Below are positions 1 to 9,026 of a stretch of DNA of 51,506 nucleotides, one piece after another. The first letter of the stretch is position 1. Each line of letters begins with the position of its first letter. The stretch is from contig CAKRAK010000023.1 in assembly GCA_934294885.1 (NCBI GenBank), positions 1 through 51,506 on the forward strand, written 5' to 3'. The notes beneath the pieces are model-generated. The model was not told the origin of the DNA and ran no database searches. It was given only the letters and a program-made list of their open reading frames with translations. Source of the DNA: an uncultured Lachnospiraceae bacterium. GTDB taxonomy: Bacteria > Bacillota > Clostridia > Lachnospirales > Lachnospiraceae. Made by a program: the position numbers and the translations under genes.

Positions 1-97
1 AAACGTTCTCTTGAAAATCTTTTAGAATTTTCAGGGTTGTTTTGTTGTTTAATCTTTATTTGATTTTCATTGTTCTTACATATATTCATATGCATCA

Positions 98-113
98 TTC
101 CGACGAATCGGAA
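98..113 (-). other. Short hairpin just 3' of tRNA-Ser
   Basis: A perfect 6-bp stem (TTCCGA/TCGGAA) with a 4-nt loop lies four bases past the tRNA discriminator base. It could help define the 3' end of the tRNA transcript or act as a weak terminator. No U-tract follows it on the minus strand, so a standard intrinsic terminator is not supported. Nothing else is recognisable between position 1 and the tRNA. Confidence 0.3.
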
Positions 114-116
114 CAG

Positions 117-202
117 CGGAGAGGATGGGATTCGAACCCATGTGCCCGTGAAGGCAAACGGTTTTCAAGACCGCCTCGTTATGACCACTTCGATACCTCT
201 CC
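117..202 (-). tRNA. tRNA-Ser (anticodon UGA)
   Basis: Read on the minus strand, the gene starts GGAGAGG, which pairs with CCTCTCC at the 3' end in a 7-bp acceptor stem. The anticodon stem CGGT/ACCG encloses loop CTTGAAA, so the anticodon is TGA and it reads UCA/UCG-type serine codons. The T-arm contains GGGTTCGAATCCC, and the long variable arm typical of class II tRNAs is present (86 nt with the discriminator G). CCA is not encoded: the next bases are CT. The gene lies 67 bp downstream of the ispD stop in the same orientation. Confidence 0.96.
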
Positions 203-269
203 ATGTGACGGTTTTTTTATTGCTCTCCGTCAGCGACATTGACAATAATAACACCTTACATTCTCTATG

Positions 270-974
270 TCAACAACTTTTTTTATTTTTTTCCAAAAAA
301 ATTTTTATTACTTCAAAATCCTCTGGAGTAGTCACCTTTATATTACAATAATCCCCATATAAAACCTTGGATTTTACCCCCGCAAAACGCTCGACAATCA
401 TAGTATCATCTGTGATATCTGTTGCCTTTTGTTCTCGCATCCTATCATATGCAGCCGTTAATAATTTTACGGAAAAGCTCTGGGGTGTTTGTATCTGCCA
501 CAAAGTATCCCGCTTAGGCGTATCGATTCCCATTCCATCTTCATCTACGATTTTTATGGTATCCTTTACCGGCACTCCAACTGTACAGGCAGAGACCTTT
601 TTCACTTCATCAATGGATTTTTCAATCATATCAAGGGTAACACAAGGTCTGGCCGCATCATGAATCAACACATAATCGTAATTTTTTACCACCTCTAATC
701 CATTCAGAACAGACCAGTAACGTTCTTCCCCTCCGGCTACTATATCGCAAACCTTCGGGATATTATATTTTTCCACGACATCTTTCTTACAGAATTCAAT
801 ATCATTTTCTCCGGTTACCAATACTATTTTTTCTATCTGAGGACAACTCGAAAACACATTCAAGGAATAGTATAAAACCGGTTTCCCCTCCAATTCCATA
901 AATTGTTTCGGGCAATCAGACTTCATCCTGCTGCCTTTTCCGGCTGCTAAAATAATTGCTGCAACTTTACTCAT
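270..974 (-). CDS. ispD: 2-C-methyl-D-erythritol 4-phosphate cytidylyltransferase (MEP pathway)
   Basis: IspD transfers CMP from CTP to MEP to make CDP-ME, the third step of non-mevalonate isoprenoid synthesis in the cytoplasm. The 234-residue protein has the family length. The nucleotide-binding loop LAAGKGSRM is at residues 9-17, followed by PKQF, and the substrate-site motif DAARP is at 106-110. The ATG is preceded by AAAGGATT. The start lies 125 bp after the stop of tsaD; the spacer contains an inverted repeat close to the ribosome-binding site. The MEP partner ispF is not adjacent. Confidence 0.95.
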   Translation of the reverse strand: MSKVAAIILAAGKGSRMKSDCPKQFMELEGKPVLYYSLNVFSSCPQIEKIVLVTGENDIEFCKKDVVEKYNIPKVCDIVAGGEERYWSVLNGLEVVKNYDYVLIHDAARPCVTLDMIEKSIDEVKKVSACTVGVPVKDTIKIVDEDGMGIDTPKRDTLWQIQTPQSFSVKLLTAAYDRMREQKATDITDDTMIVERFAGVKSKVLYGDYCNIKVTTPEDFEVIKIFLEKNKKSC

Positions 975-987
975 AATATTCTAATCC

Positions 988-1018
988 TTTTGGTTGGTCA
1001 GACTTTGTACAACCAAAA
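988..1018. repeat. Perfect 9-bp inverted repeat in the tsaD-ispD spacer
   Basis: TTTTGGTTG and CAACCAAAA flank a 13-nt loop. On the minus strand the second arm runs straight into the AAAGGATT ribosome-binding site of ispD, so a folded leader could limit ribosome access or form the stem of a tsaD terminator. No U-tract follows. The function is not known; only the symmetry is seen. Confidence 0.4.
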
Positions 1019-1099
1019 ACTATCCTCCCCTCTTACTGTTATAATCCGTCAATATCACCAAAATATTTTCGTAAAGAAGGAACCATTTGAGGTCCTCCC

Positions 1100-2110
1100 C
1101 TAAAATTTCAAATTCGGTACCGCATTCAAATCCCATCCATGACGAACACCATTTTTGTATGCATAGTATCCTGCTACACCGATCATCGCTGCATTATCCG
1201 TACAATAAACAGGGGATGGATGATAAAATGACATACCTTCCCTCTCACAAGCCTCTTCCAGACTTTTTCGTAAGGACGAATTAGCAGCCACTCCGCCTGC
1301 AATAGCCACCTTATCCATGTGCAGCTCCTTCGCTGCTTTTATTGCATGGGTAGTCAATACATCAATCACAGCATACTGGAAGGATGCTGCGACATCTGCG
1401 GTATTTATCTCTATCCCTTTCATTTCACATTGATTAATGTAATTCAGTACCGCTGATTTCAAGCCGCTAAAACTAAAATCATATTCATTATCATCTACCT
1501 TTGCCCGCGGAAACGCAATAGCAGTAGGATTTCCAGTCTTAGCCAGTGCATCTACCTTAGGTCCTCCCGGATAGCCTAATCCGATTGCCCGGGCAACCTT
1601 GTCAAAAGCCTCTCCTGCCGCATCATCTCTTGTTTTTCCTATAATTTCAAAAGCATCATAATCTGTCACTTTTACAAGGTGCGTATGGCCCCCTGAAACA
1701 ACAAGGCATAAAAACGGTGGTTTCAAATCCTTATTTTCTATGTAATTAGCCGCAATATGACCCTTGATGTGATGCACTCCCACCAATGGTTTATTTGCAG
1801 CATATGCAATGGCCTTTGCTTCTGCCACACCAACTAACAACGCACCAACCAGTCCCGGTCCATAGGTTACAGCAATAGCGTCCATATCTTCCATTGTCAT
1901 ATCAGCATCAGCCAGCGCCTTCTTTATCACCTGATTAATCTTCTCAACGTGTTTTCGAGACGCAATCTCCGGCACAACACCCCCATACAGAGTATGCAAA
2001 TCAATCTGGGAATATATAACATTGGAACATTCCTCACGTCCATTTTTCATTACAGCAGCGGCAGTTTCATCACAAGAGGATTCAATCGCCAAAATATATG
2101 TATCTTTCAC
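1100..2110 (-). CDS. tsaD: tRNA N6-threonylcarbamoyladenosine transferase TsaD
   Basis: TsaD transfers the threonylcarbamoyl group onto A37 of ANN-decoding tRNAs, working with TsaB and TsaE, both encoded nearby. The 336-residue ASKHA-fold protein starts with the ATP-loop IESSCDETAAAV (9-20). The metal-binding HHIKGH is at 113-118 and the SGGHTHLV loop near 139-146. The start is a GTG, chosen because GGAGGCGATTTTAA sits directly before it. It follows the small membrane-anchored gene at 2127 by 16 bp and so probably shares its transcript. Confidence 0.96.
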   Translation of the reverse strand: MKDTYILAIESSCDETAAAVMKNGREECSNVIYSQIDLHTLYGGVVPEIASRKHVEKINQVIKKALADADMTMEDMDAIAVTYGPGLVGALLVGVAEAKAIAYAANKPLVGVHHIKGHIAANYIENKDLKPPFLCLVVSGGHTHLVKVTDYDAFEIIGKTRDDAAGEAFDKVARAIGLGYPGGPKVDALAKTGNPTAIAFPRAKVDDNEYDFSFSGLKSAVLNYINQCEMKGIEINTADVAASFQYAVIDVLTTHAIKAAKELHMDKVAIAGGVAANSSLRKSLEEACEREGMSFYHPSPVYCTDNAAMIGVAGYYAYKNGVRHGWDLNAVPNLKF

Positions 2111-2126
2111 TTAAAATCGCCTCCAT

Positions 2127-2723
2127 TTATTCTTCATCTTCTGATTTGTCATCAGTACTGTTCTTCACCGGCTGCCAGCCTAAAATCTTCCATCTTCCGG
2201 AAACATCCTGTCTTAACAGATACTCTTCATCCACCGAAACAGAAGTCCCTTCAACCTTTATAATCAAGGTAACCTTTATTTTTGCGTATTCCTGTCCACC
2301 ATCCGTATTGTACTGGGTCTGGCTTCCCTCTTCCACGGAAAAATTCACAAATTTCTTTTTTTCATCCTTGTAAGATTGTATTTCCTCCTTCAGTCCTGAT
2401 AGCTGCACCTCTTCCGAATTGTAATCCAATAACTCCGTGTCAAGTAACTGTCGTATGTTTTTATTGATTTTTTCCAATTCTTCATCAGAAAAAGAACCGT
2501 TATATGCAGCTTTTAAAAAGCGATTATGTAATTTTACCGTTTCCCTTACCGTCTTTGGATAATCCTCATCAAAGTCATAATTCAACAAATGCTCTGCCTC
2601 AGAAGAAGTAGAAGTTGATTGACTGCTTTTTCCTTTATCGCTTAAGTAAACATAATAAAACAAACCGCAAATCACGAAACAAAGAACTATTAATATAAAT
2701 CCCTTCATACCTGCTTTCTTCAT
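2127..2723 (-). CDS. Membrane-anchored protein of unknown function (DUF6715-like)
   Basis: This 198-residue protein has an N-terminal uncleaved-looking membrane segment (about 8-28), then a Ser/Thr-rich linker, an acidic helical stretch and a C-terminal beta-rich part containing EYLLRQDVSGRWKILGW. That ending resembles NTF2-like extracellular domains. From memory it fits the Lachnospiraceae family DUF6715, but I could not confirm this. It most likely sits outside the membrane with its tail in the wall space. Its ATG overlaps the stop of rnz by 4 nt, so the two are translationally coupled; tsaD follows after 16 bp. No function can be assigned. Confidence 0.75.
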   Translation of the reverse strand: MKKAGMKGFILIVLCFVICGLFYYVYLSDKGKSSQSTSTSSEAEHLLNYDFDEDYPKTVRETVKLHNRFLKAAYNGSFSDEELEKINKNIRQLLDTELLDYNSEEVQLSGLKEEIQSYKDEKKKFVNFSVEEGSQTQYNTDGGQEYAKIKVTLIIKVEGTSVSVDEEYLLRQDVSGRWKILGWQPVKNSTDDKSEDEE

Positions 2724-3637
2724 TCTTCATCCTCCTGAAATGTCAATGTAGTAGTTCTTCTGTCTTTAGAAATGACTGTATTCGGAAAAATTTTCCGAAC
2801 TGCACCCTTATATTCCATAGGGTGTACTAAAGACGGAGAATAATGAGTCAGCCACAATTCCTTCACCTCAGCATCTCTTGCCAGCTGCGCCGCTTCATAA
2901 AACGTCATGTGCTTATGTTCAATTGCCTTTTGCTCTTTTCCCGGTTCACCATACATTCCCTCACAAATAAAAAGGTCGGATTTTCTTGCATTTTCAACAA
3001 TCCCCTTTGTCGGCCTTGTATCGGTACAATATGTCAGCTTGATTCCCTTTCTCGACGGTCCAAGCACCATATCCGGTGTATATATTTTTCCATCCAATTG
3101 TATTGTTTCACCCTTTTGCAGCCGGCTCCAATAAGGCATCGGAATCTGATTATCCCTTGCCTTGTCAACATCAAATTTACCGGCTCTGTCTATTTCCAGA
3201 CTATAACCATAACAGGTGACATTGTGATTCACCCGAAAGGCATTAATCCTCAACCCATTAAACATAAAGCTTTCCCTTTCATTTTCCAACTCAATAAAAT
3301 GAATATCAAAGGGAAGCTCCGGAGCTATCATCCGAAGTGCATTTACGACTTTGGCAAGTTTCTTAGGACCAATCATTGTAACCGGCTCCGTCCGTTCCGC
3401 ATTTCCCAATGTGAGCAATAAGCCCGGCAGTCCACTAATATGATCCGCATGAAAATGAGTAAAGCAAATCACATCAACCGGCTTCACAGACCACCCCTGT
3501 TGTTTGATGGAAACCTGGGTTCCCTCTCCACAATCAATCAAAACATTCATCCCGTTATATCGTACCATCAATGACGTCAAAGCCCGATACGGAAGAGGCA
3601 TCATACCTCCCGTTCCCAATAAACACACATCTAACAT
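2720..3637 (-). CDS. rnz: Ribonuclease Z (tRNA 3'-processing endonuclease)
   Basis: RNase Z cuts tRNA precursors after the discriminator base, which is needed for tRNAs without an encoded CCA, such as the tRNA-Ser in this window. The 305-residue metallo-beta-lactamase-fold protein has the zinc motif HFHADH at 61-66, an N-terminal LLGTGG strand, and the later histidine ligands in EHKHMT and LTHYSP. An AGGAAG-type site precedes the ATG. It is 15 bp after the small zinc-ribbon gene and overlaps the following gene by 4 nt. Confidence 0.95.
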   Translation of the reverse strand: MLDVCLLGTGGMMPLPYRALTSLMVRYNGMNVLIDCGEGTQVSIKQQGWSVKPVDVICFTHFHADHISGLPGLLLTLGNAERTEPVTMIGPKKLAKVVNALRMIAPELPFDIHFIELENERESFMFNGLRINAFRVNHNVTCYGYSLEIDRAGKFDVDKARDNQIPMPYWSRLQKGETIQLDGKIYTPDMVLGPSRKGIKLTYCTDTRPTKGIVENARKSDLFICEGMYGEPGKEQKAIEHKHMTFYEAAQLARDAEVKELWLTHYSPSLVHPMEYKGAVRKIFPNTVISKDRRTTTLTFQEDEE

Positions 3638-3652
3638 TCGCTTCCTCTTTCC

Positions 3653-3865
3653 TTATAATAGTTCTATCTGTTTTCTCCTCGTAACCGGAATCTCCATCTG
3701 TCCTTCCAGCCAGTCAAAGCATGCTTCACATAAAACAAGCTCCGTTACTGTACCATCCTTCTTAGAAAAATAACCCCACTCCTTTTTAATCAGAACAAAA
3801 TCCTCTAACATAATTTTTTCATTATCTTCTTTTAATCTTCTACCACACTTATTACAAATCACCAT
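3653..3865 (-). CDS. Small two-CxxC zinc-ribbon protein, unknown function
   Basis: The 70-residue protein has CNKC near its start (4-7) and CEAC at about residues 47-50. This is a single rubredoxin-like or zinc-ribbon knuckle separated by a short charged hairpin. A GAGGAAAAA site precedes the ATG. It is probably co-transcribed with rnz, 15 bp downstream. The role is unknown; its position suggests a nucleic-acid-associated accessory protein, but that is a guess. The sequence up to rimI (3866-4018) holds only a weak 7-bp hairpin (3929-3949). Confidence 0.72.
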   Translation of the reverse strand: MVICNKCGRRLKEDNEKIMLEDFVLIKKEWGYFSKKDGTVTELVLCEACFDWLEGQMEIPVTRRKQIELL

Positions 3866-4018
3866 TTTTCCTCTTTTCCATAAATTAATTCATTCTGATA
3901 ACAGGCAGTTGCATTATTACAAAATGATATAGATTCACCATAAATCTATGTTAGCCAAATTTCTTTTGTAATTCCAGTGGTAAATATTGTTTTATTGTAC
4001 TAAAAAATCCAGTCCTCA

Positions 4019-4474
4019 TCACTGTGTTATTATTTTTTCCATTATAATTCCGTCCTCCTCCGGTTGTGTGTAGTATGATTTTCTGACTGTTAATGTACGA
4101 AAATCATTCTTTTCATAAAACTCCAGAGCAGTTTTATTGCTTTCCCTAACCTCCAGCAGCAGACGACAGATATCTTTTTTCTCCATATCAGAGAATACCC
4201 GGTTCAATAATTTTTGTCCAATTCCCTGTCTCCGGCTGGAAGGGTCTACCGCAATATACAACAGTTCTCCCTCATCAATCGTGTAAGACGTACCCACAAA
4301 TCCAAGGATACCGGATTCGTTCTTATCATATGCAACATAAAATACATTATAATCATATTGCAAAAATTCGCGTAACAATTTTTCTGTTATCGTTTCATAA
4401 AGGGATTTTTCTGATATTGTGACAACATCACACAAAAAAGAGTCTGTCAACGGTATAATTTCAATCTGATCCAT
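4019..4474 (-). CDS. rimI: GNAT N-acetyltransferase, RimI-like (ribosomal protein S18 alanine acetyltransferase)
   Basis: RimI acetylates the N-terminal residue of ribosomal protein S18 and sometimes other proteins. The 151-residue protein has the GNAT acetyl-CoA signature RRQGIGQKLL at about residues 80-89, preceded by a central strand LLYIAVDPSSR and followed by LEVRESNKTALEFYEKNDF. Its ATG lies 1 bp after the tsaB stop and its ribosome-binding site AAGGATT lies within the end of tsaB. The tsaE-tsaB-rimI order is common in Firmicutes and supports the call. Confidence 0.9.
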   Translation of the reverse strand: MDQIEIIPLTDSFLCDVVTISEKSLYETITEKLLREFLQYDYNVFYVAYDKNESGILGFVGTSYTIDEGELLYIAVDPSSRRQGIGQKLLNRVFSDMEKKDICRLLLEVRESNKTALEFYEKNDFRTLTVRKSYYTQPEEDGIIMEKIITQ

Positions 4475-4475
4475 A

Positions 4476-5177
4476 CTATAATCCTTTATTCATCCGTTCA
4501 CGTTCCGCTTGGGATACACGTAAATATTCCGGTGCAAAAGTATCTGCATCTTCTATCATTCCTTTTTGCAGATATTGCAATCCACGAACACCAACAGCCC
4601 CCGCACTCTGCTTATTCAAGTGTGCCGGAGCAAATTGATACGGAATTGCTATTTTTTCTTCTATGCAGGAACGATAAACATCTACACCATCTCCCAAAAA
4701 GATCACCTTTTCTCCAATCTGATTCAATGCGGTAATGATATCGTCAATCGCAACAGCAACCTGATCCTTTACAATCATTAATTCTGTTCCGTCAAAACGA
4801 TAAATTCCCGTATAGACCTGATTTCTTCTTGCATCCATTAACGGACAAACCAGATGCTCCGTTTCACAAAGATTCATAGCCAATCCCTCCAGGGTAGGAA
4901 TTCCCACTATCGGTTTATCCAAAGCCAATGCCAATCCCTTTGCTGTCGCAAGACCAATCCGAAGACCGGTAAATGAACCCGGTCCCTTTGCAACCGCAAT
5001 TGCATCCACATCCTTTAACTGCGTTTCTGTCATACGAACAATTTCATCCAACATTGGCAGTAATGTCTGAGAATGTGTTTTTTTGTAATTTACAGTATAT
5101 TCTGCAATTAAATTGTTATCTTCCACAACAGCTGTCGAAGCTACCAAACCGGAACTATCCAAACTTAATATTTTCAT
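4476..5177 (-). CDS. tsaB: tRNA t6A biosynthesis scaffold protein TsaB
   Basis: TsaB is an inactive TsaD paralogue that dimerises with TsaD and recruits TsaE during t6A synthesis. The 233-residue protein begins MKILSLDSSG, the degenerate ASKHA loop. The conserved AVAKGPGSFTGLRIGLA is at about 62-78 and the ATAKGLALALDKPIVGIPTLE helix follows. It lacks the two metal-binding histidines of TsaD, as expected. A GAGGTTAGAAT site precedes the ATG. It sits 32 bp after tsaE and 1 bp before rimI. Confidence 0.95.
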   Translation of the reverse strand: MKILSLDSSGLVASTAVVEDNNLIAEYTVNYKKTHSQTLLPMLDEIVRMTETQLKDVDAIAVAKGPGSFTGLRIGLATAKGLALALDKPIVGIPTLEGLAMNLCETEHLVCPLMDARRNQVYTGIYRFDGTELMIVKDQVAVAIDDIITALNQIGEKVIFLGDGVDVYRSCIEEKIAIPYQFAPAHLNKQSAGAVGVRGLQYLQKGMIEDADTFAPEYLRVSQAERERMNKGL

Positions 5178-5209
5178 ATTCTAACCTCTTCTTGTTTTTT
5201 CAAAACTGC

Positions 5210-5647
5210 TTAAACAGACTCTACTGTTATTCTACGGTAATCAAATCCTTTTTCCAAATCCTTCTCGATTATGACCTTTGTATAGGTCTCAGGCCACAGC
5301 TCCTCAATCAAATCAGCCCATTCAATCAGACATACTCCATCACCATATAACATATCCGTAAGTCCAACCTCTTCCATCTCTTCCGGTTCTTCAATACGAT
5401 AAACATCAAAATGATACAGGGGAAGCCTTCCATCCCGATATTCCTGAACAATCGTAAAGGTCGGACTATTCACATAATCATCTATTTCCATTCCCTTTGC
5501 AAAGCCCTGGGAAAATAATGTCTTTCCAACACCCAGGTCACCAACAAGGCAAAAGACATCACCTGCTTTTGCACTTTCCCCTAATTTCTTTGCAAATTCA
5601 TAGGTTGATTTTGCACTTAAACTTTCATAAATCATCTCATCATGCAT
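5210..5647 (-). CDS. tsaE: tRNA t6A biosynthesis ATPase TsaE
   Basis: TsaE is the P-loop ATPase needed for turnover of the TsaB-TsaD complex. The 145-residue protein has Walker A GDLGVGKT at about 36-43 and the family motif NSPTFTIVQEY at about 80-90, followed by YHFDVYRI and LIEWAD. It is the first gene of the tsaE-tsaB-rimI set. The start at MHDEM has only a poor ribosome-binding site, and an internal ATG four codons later is possible. Confidence 0.95.
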   Translation of the reverse strand: MHDEMIYESLSAKSTYEFAKKLGESAKAGDVFCLVGDLGVGKTLFSQGFAKGMEIDDYVNSPTFTIVQEYRDGRLPLYHFDVYRIEEPEEMEEVGLTDMLYGDGVCLIEWADLIEELWPETYTKVIIEKDLEKGFDYRRITVESV

Positions 5648-5680
5648 TATTTTACCGTCTTTCTTCCTTTAAATTATATA

Positions 5681-6205
5681 TTATCTCATAGACCGAGAAC
5701 GCTTCACAGGAAAATCTCTTGTAGAAGCAATCATAAACTGTTTTATTTCTTCCCGGCTGTCTCCTAAAGAAGACTTGGGAAACACAAAGGCATGTACTTT
5801 GCTGCTGTAAACCAGATACTGTGTTTTTGTCTCTACAATCTTCATAAGCTGATTCCATGCTATGCTTTGACTTTGTTCATCCTGGGACACTGTAATCCCT
5901 TCCTGATCCAATGTATAATTCAACGGTTTTTTATAAGTCGGATTTCTTTTTGCCTGTCCCTTCGCCCTTGTATAAATTGTTAAAGGTTCCAGTATGGTAA
6001 ACCACAGTGCCACAATTAAAAACACAGCCTTTTCCCGATCTCCCAAATCATGAAAACATGCCAGTAATACAACCATCGATATAACTGACATCAAAAGTCC
6101 GATTATCCCAGAAGCCTTGCAATAGCTATGGTGAATAGAAAACCGAAAGACTTCCTTTACCGTCATTTGAACAGAAAATGTATAACTTTTTTTATTTTCT
6201 TCCAT
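5681..6205 (-). CDS. YcxB-like family membrane protein
   Basis: The 174-residue protein has two adjacent hydrophobic segments (about residues 32-50 and 58-76). The C-terminal soluble part has the YcxB-like pattern: YTLDQEGITVSQ, then IAWNQLMKIVETKTQYLVYSS, then FVFPKSSL. The family is widespread in Firmicutes and has no established function. The ATG follows GAGGGATGT. It lies 13 bp after tex and 33 bp before tsaE, so it is probably part of the same transcript. Confidence 0.75.
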   Translation of the reverse strand: MEENKKSYTFSVQMTVKEVFRFSIHHSYCKASGIIGLLMSVISMVVLLACFHDLGDREKAVFLIVALWFTILEPLTIYTRAKGQAKRNPTYKKPLNYTLDQEGITVSQDEQSQSIAWNQLMKIVETKTQYLVYSSKVHAFVFPKSSLGDSREEIKQFMIASTRDFPVKRSRSMR

Positions 6206-6218
6206 ACATCCCTCTTTT

Positions 6219-8363
6219 CTAGAGAATCATAGATAATTGTATTCTCTGTTTTTTCAAATCAACACTCAACACCTTAACCTCGACAATATCACCTACACTT
6301 ACAACCTCCAACGGATGTTTTACAAACTTTTTGTTGGTAAGTTGTGAGATATGTACCAATCCATCCTGATGGACTCCAATATCAACAAATGCGCCAAAAT
6401 CTATGACATTACGAACGGTACCCTTTAATACCATTCCCTCTGTCAAATCCTCCATATTCAAGACATCCGTACGCAAAATCGGTTTTTGCATCTCATCTCT
6501 CGGATCCCGTCCCGGCTTCTCTAATTCCTTAATAATATCATCTAAGGTTACCTCTCCAATCTCCAAATCTTTTGCCAGTTGAGCTCTGTTTTTGGCTAGC
6601 ATGGATAATCCAACTAAGCCCTGACCGGAAAGGTCCATAAGAGAATACCCAAGCTTTGACAACAGTTTTTCCGCAGCCTTGTAGCTTTCAGGATGAACGC
6701 TTGTATTGTCCAATGGATTGTCTCCCCCTGAAATCCGCATAAAACCTGCACATTGTTCAAAAGCCTTAGGCCCTAATTTTGGCACCTGTAATAATTCCCG
6801 GCGATTTGTAAACCGTCCGTTTTTCTCTCTGTATAGAACAATATTTTTTGCGATCGCCTTACTGATTCCTGATACATATTCCAACAGGGATACCGATGCA
6901 GTATTTAAATCAATTCCAACTTTATTTACACAATCTTCTACAACTGCCCCCAAAGCTTCTCCCAGTTTTTTCTGGTTCATATCATGCTGATACTGACCTA
7001 CACCAATGGATTTTGGATCAATTTTTACCAGTTCCGCTAAAGGATCCTGCAATCTTCTTGCTATGGATGCAGCACTTCTTTGTCCCACATCAAAATTCGG
7101 GAATTCCTCTGTAGCCAGTTTGCTGGCAGAGTACACAGAAGCACCTGCCTCATTTACGATTACATATTGTACCTTTTCCGGTATTTCTTTTAACAATTCA
7201 ACAATAACCTGCTCAGATTCTCTAGAGGCAGTTCCGTTTCCAACGGAAATCAGTGTGACACCATATTTTTTAATCATGTTATGAACAATTCTTTTTGCCT
7301 CGGCAATCTTCTTTTGAGGCTCCGTTGGATATACAACAACCGTATCCAACACCTTTCCTGTAGCGTCCACAACCGCCAGCTTGCATCCGGTACGGAATGC
7401 GGGATCCCATCCCAGAACAACTCTGCCTTCTACCGGTGGCTGCATTAACAATTGCGTTAAATTCTTTCCAAACACGGTAATGGCACCATTCTCTGCTTTT
7501 TCTGTCAGTTCATTCCGAATATCTCTTTCTACAGCGCCGGCAATCAAACGCTTATAACTGTCCGCGACCACCTGCCGTAATAAAGCAGTAGTGTTGTTAT
7601 TATCCTTAATAATAATCTGTTTTTCCAGATATCCAAGAATCCTTTCTTCCGGTGCAACAATCTTTACCTGAAGAATTTTTTCCTTTTCACCACGATTCAT
7701 TGCCAATATTCGATATCCGGCAGTTTTTGCTATCGGTTCTTCAAACTCGTAATACATTTCATAAACAGACGATTCCTCCGGATTTTTGGCTGTTGTAGCA
7801 ATCTTACCCTCTTTGAGGGTTATATCTCGAATATAAGTACGATACTTGGCATCATCAGAAATATTTTCCGCAATAATATCAAGTGCTCCGGCAATGGCAT
7901 CCTCTACGGAATTCACTTCCTTATCCCGGGATAAATATGCCTTTGCCTCCTCCTGAATGGACCGGGGCGTCATTTGCAGATAAATAATGTTAGCAAGCCC
8001 CTCCAGACCTTTTTCCTTTGCGATTGTGGCTCTTGTTCTTCTTTTCTGCTTATATGGACGATATAAATCCTCCACCGCAACCAAAGTCATAGCCTCCTGA
8101 ATTTGTTTTTCCAGCTCCGGTGTAAGCTTATCCTGTTCGGTAATACTTGCAAGCACGGTTTCCTTTCGTTCCTCCAGATTACGAAGATAATTCAAACGAT
8201 CATATAAATCACGCAGAATCTCGTCATTTAACGATCCCGTAACCTCCTTTCGATATCTGGCAATAAAAGGAATCGTGGAACCTTCATCAATTAACTTGAT
8301 TGTTGCCTCCACCTGACTTACCTTTATTCCTAATTCTTTTGCAATTACTTTTGCGATTTCCAT
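6219..8363 (-). CDS. tex: Tex family S1-domain RNA-binding protein (transcription accessory factor)
   Basis: Tex proteins bind nucleic acid and affect transcription. The 714-residue protein has the full architecture: a helical N-terminal region, a YqgF/RNase H-like domain with GWDPAFRTGCKLAVVD near 318-333, helix-hairpin-helix repeats (SLLEYVSGISKAIAKNIV, then LLQVPKLGPKAFEQ) and a C-terminal S1 domain (about 640-714; VRNVIDFGAFVDIGVHQDGL). The ATG follows GTAGAGGTTT. It lies 20 bp after the dCMP deaminase gene. Confidence 0.95.
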   Translation of the reverse strand: MEIAKVIAKELGIKVSQVEATIKLIDEGSTIPFIARYRKEVTGSLNDEILRDLYDRLNYLRNLEERKETVLASITEQDKLTPELEKQIQEAMTLVAVEDLYRPYKQKRRTRATIAKEKGLEGLANIIYLQMTPRSIQEEAKAYLSRDKEVNSVEDAIAGALDIIAENISDDAKYRTYIRDITLKEGKIATTAKNPEESSVYEMYYEFEEPIAKTAGYRILAMNRGEKEKILQVKIVAPEERILGYLEKQIIIKDNNNTTALLRQVVADSYKRLIAGAVERDIRNELTEKAENGAITVFGKNLTQLLMQPPVEGRVVLGWDPAFRTGCKLAVVDATGKVLDTVVVYPTEPQKKIAEAKRIVHNMIKKYGVTLISVGNGTASRESEQVIVELLKEIPEKVQYVIVNEAGASVYSASKLATEEFPNFDVGQRSAASIARRLQDPLAELVKIDPKSIGVGQYQHDMNQKKLGEALGAVVEDCVNKVGIDLNTASVSLLEYVSGISKAIAKNIVLYREKNGRFTNRRELLQVPKLGPKAFEQCAGFMRISGGDNPLDNTSVHPESYKAAEKLLSKLGYSLMDLSGQGLVGLSMLAKNRAQLAKDLEIGEVTLDDIIKELEKPGRDPRDEMQKPILRTDVLNMEDLTEGMVLKGTVRNVIDFGAFVDIGVHQDGLVHISQLTNKKFVKHPLEVVSVGDIVEVKVLSVDLKKQRIQLSMIL

Positions 8364-8383
8364 TTCTAAACCTCTACTTTATT

Positions 8384-8863
8384 TTATAATTCCAAATTCA
8401 CCTTACGGTTCTTTGGCTCGAATGCACGAAAACGAACTCCCGCCATATTAAACATCATTTTAGATGCCATGGTAGATTCCGTATCCGCATATTTGTCAGA
8501 CAGATATACAATCTCTTTTATTCCACTTTGAATAATTGCCTTTGCACATTCATTACATGGAAACAAAGTAGAATAACAGGTAGCACCCTCTAATGTTCCT
8601 CCACTATAATTCAGAATTGCATTCAACTCCGCATGACAAACAAAGAAATATTTATTTTCCAATGGCTTACCAACACGTTCCCATGGCATATCATCATCCT
8701 TACAACCCGACGGCATTCCATTATAACCCACAGATAAAATTTTATTGTTTTTATCCACGATACATGCGCCAACCTGCGTATTCGGATCCTTACTCCGTTC
8801 TGAAGAAAGCAACGCAATTCCCATAAAATACTGATCCCAGCTTAAATAATCTTCTCTTTTCAT
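8384..8863 (-). CDS. dCMP deaminase family protein (ComEB-like)
   Basis: The enzyme most likely deaminates dCMP to dUMP, supplying thymidylate synthesis. The 159-residue protein has the zinc-dependent deaminase motifs: CHAELNAI with ligand His77 and catalytic Glu79, and PCNEC with ligands Cys103 and Cys106. The extra Gly/Cys-rich insert with GCKDDDMPW is typical of dCMP deaminases. An AAAGGAGAACA site precedes the ATG. In many Firmicutes this family is annotated comEB, but nothing here ties it to competence. Confidence 0.9.
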   Translation of the reverse strand: MKREDYLSWDQYFMGIALLSSERSKDPNTQVGACIVDKNNKILSVGYNGMPSGCKDDDMPWERVGKPLENKYFFVCHAELNAILNYSGGTLEGATCYSTLFPCNECAKAIIQSGIKEIVYLSDKYADTESTMASKMMFNMAGVRFRAFEPKNRKVNLEL

Positions 8864-8976
8864 ATTGTTCTCCTTTGCCTACGAAATATAGTCCTTCATA
8901 ATGCGTTATCCTGATCAATACAAAACAAACAGCACTCGGCTTATTCTTTTGCAGACATGCATTGTATAATTATAAC

Positions 8977-9002
8977 AAAAAAAGAGCATTTAGAAAATGC
9001 CC
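8977..9002 (-). terminator. Intrinsic terminator after hom
   Basis: On the minus strand an 8-bp stem (GGGCATTT/AAATGCTC, one G-U pair) with a 3-nt loop is followed by seven T residues. It lies 25 bp past the hom stop and ends the hom transcript before the dCMP deaminase gene. Confidence 0.85.
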
Positions 9003-9026
9003 TTTTATCATTTATCATTTAATTTC

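Noticed and set aside
1..97. A second tRNA or small RNA at the left edge
   Set aside because: No cloverleaf, anticodon stem or stable long hairpin could be drawn; the sequence is simply AT-rich.
5652..5858. 68-codon minus-strand frame between tsaE and the ycxB-like gene
   Set aside because: Mostly a shadow of the ycxB-like gene in another frame; no ribosome-binding site and no family similarity.
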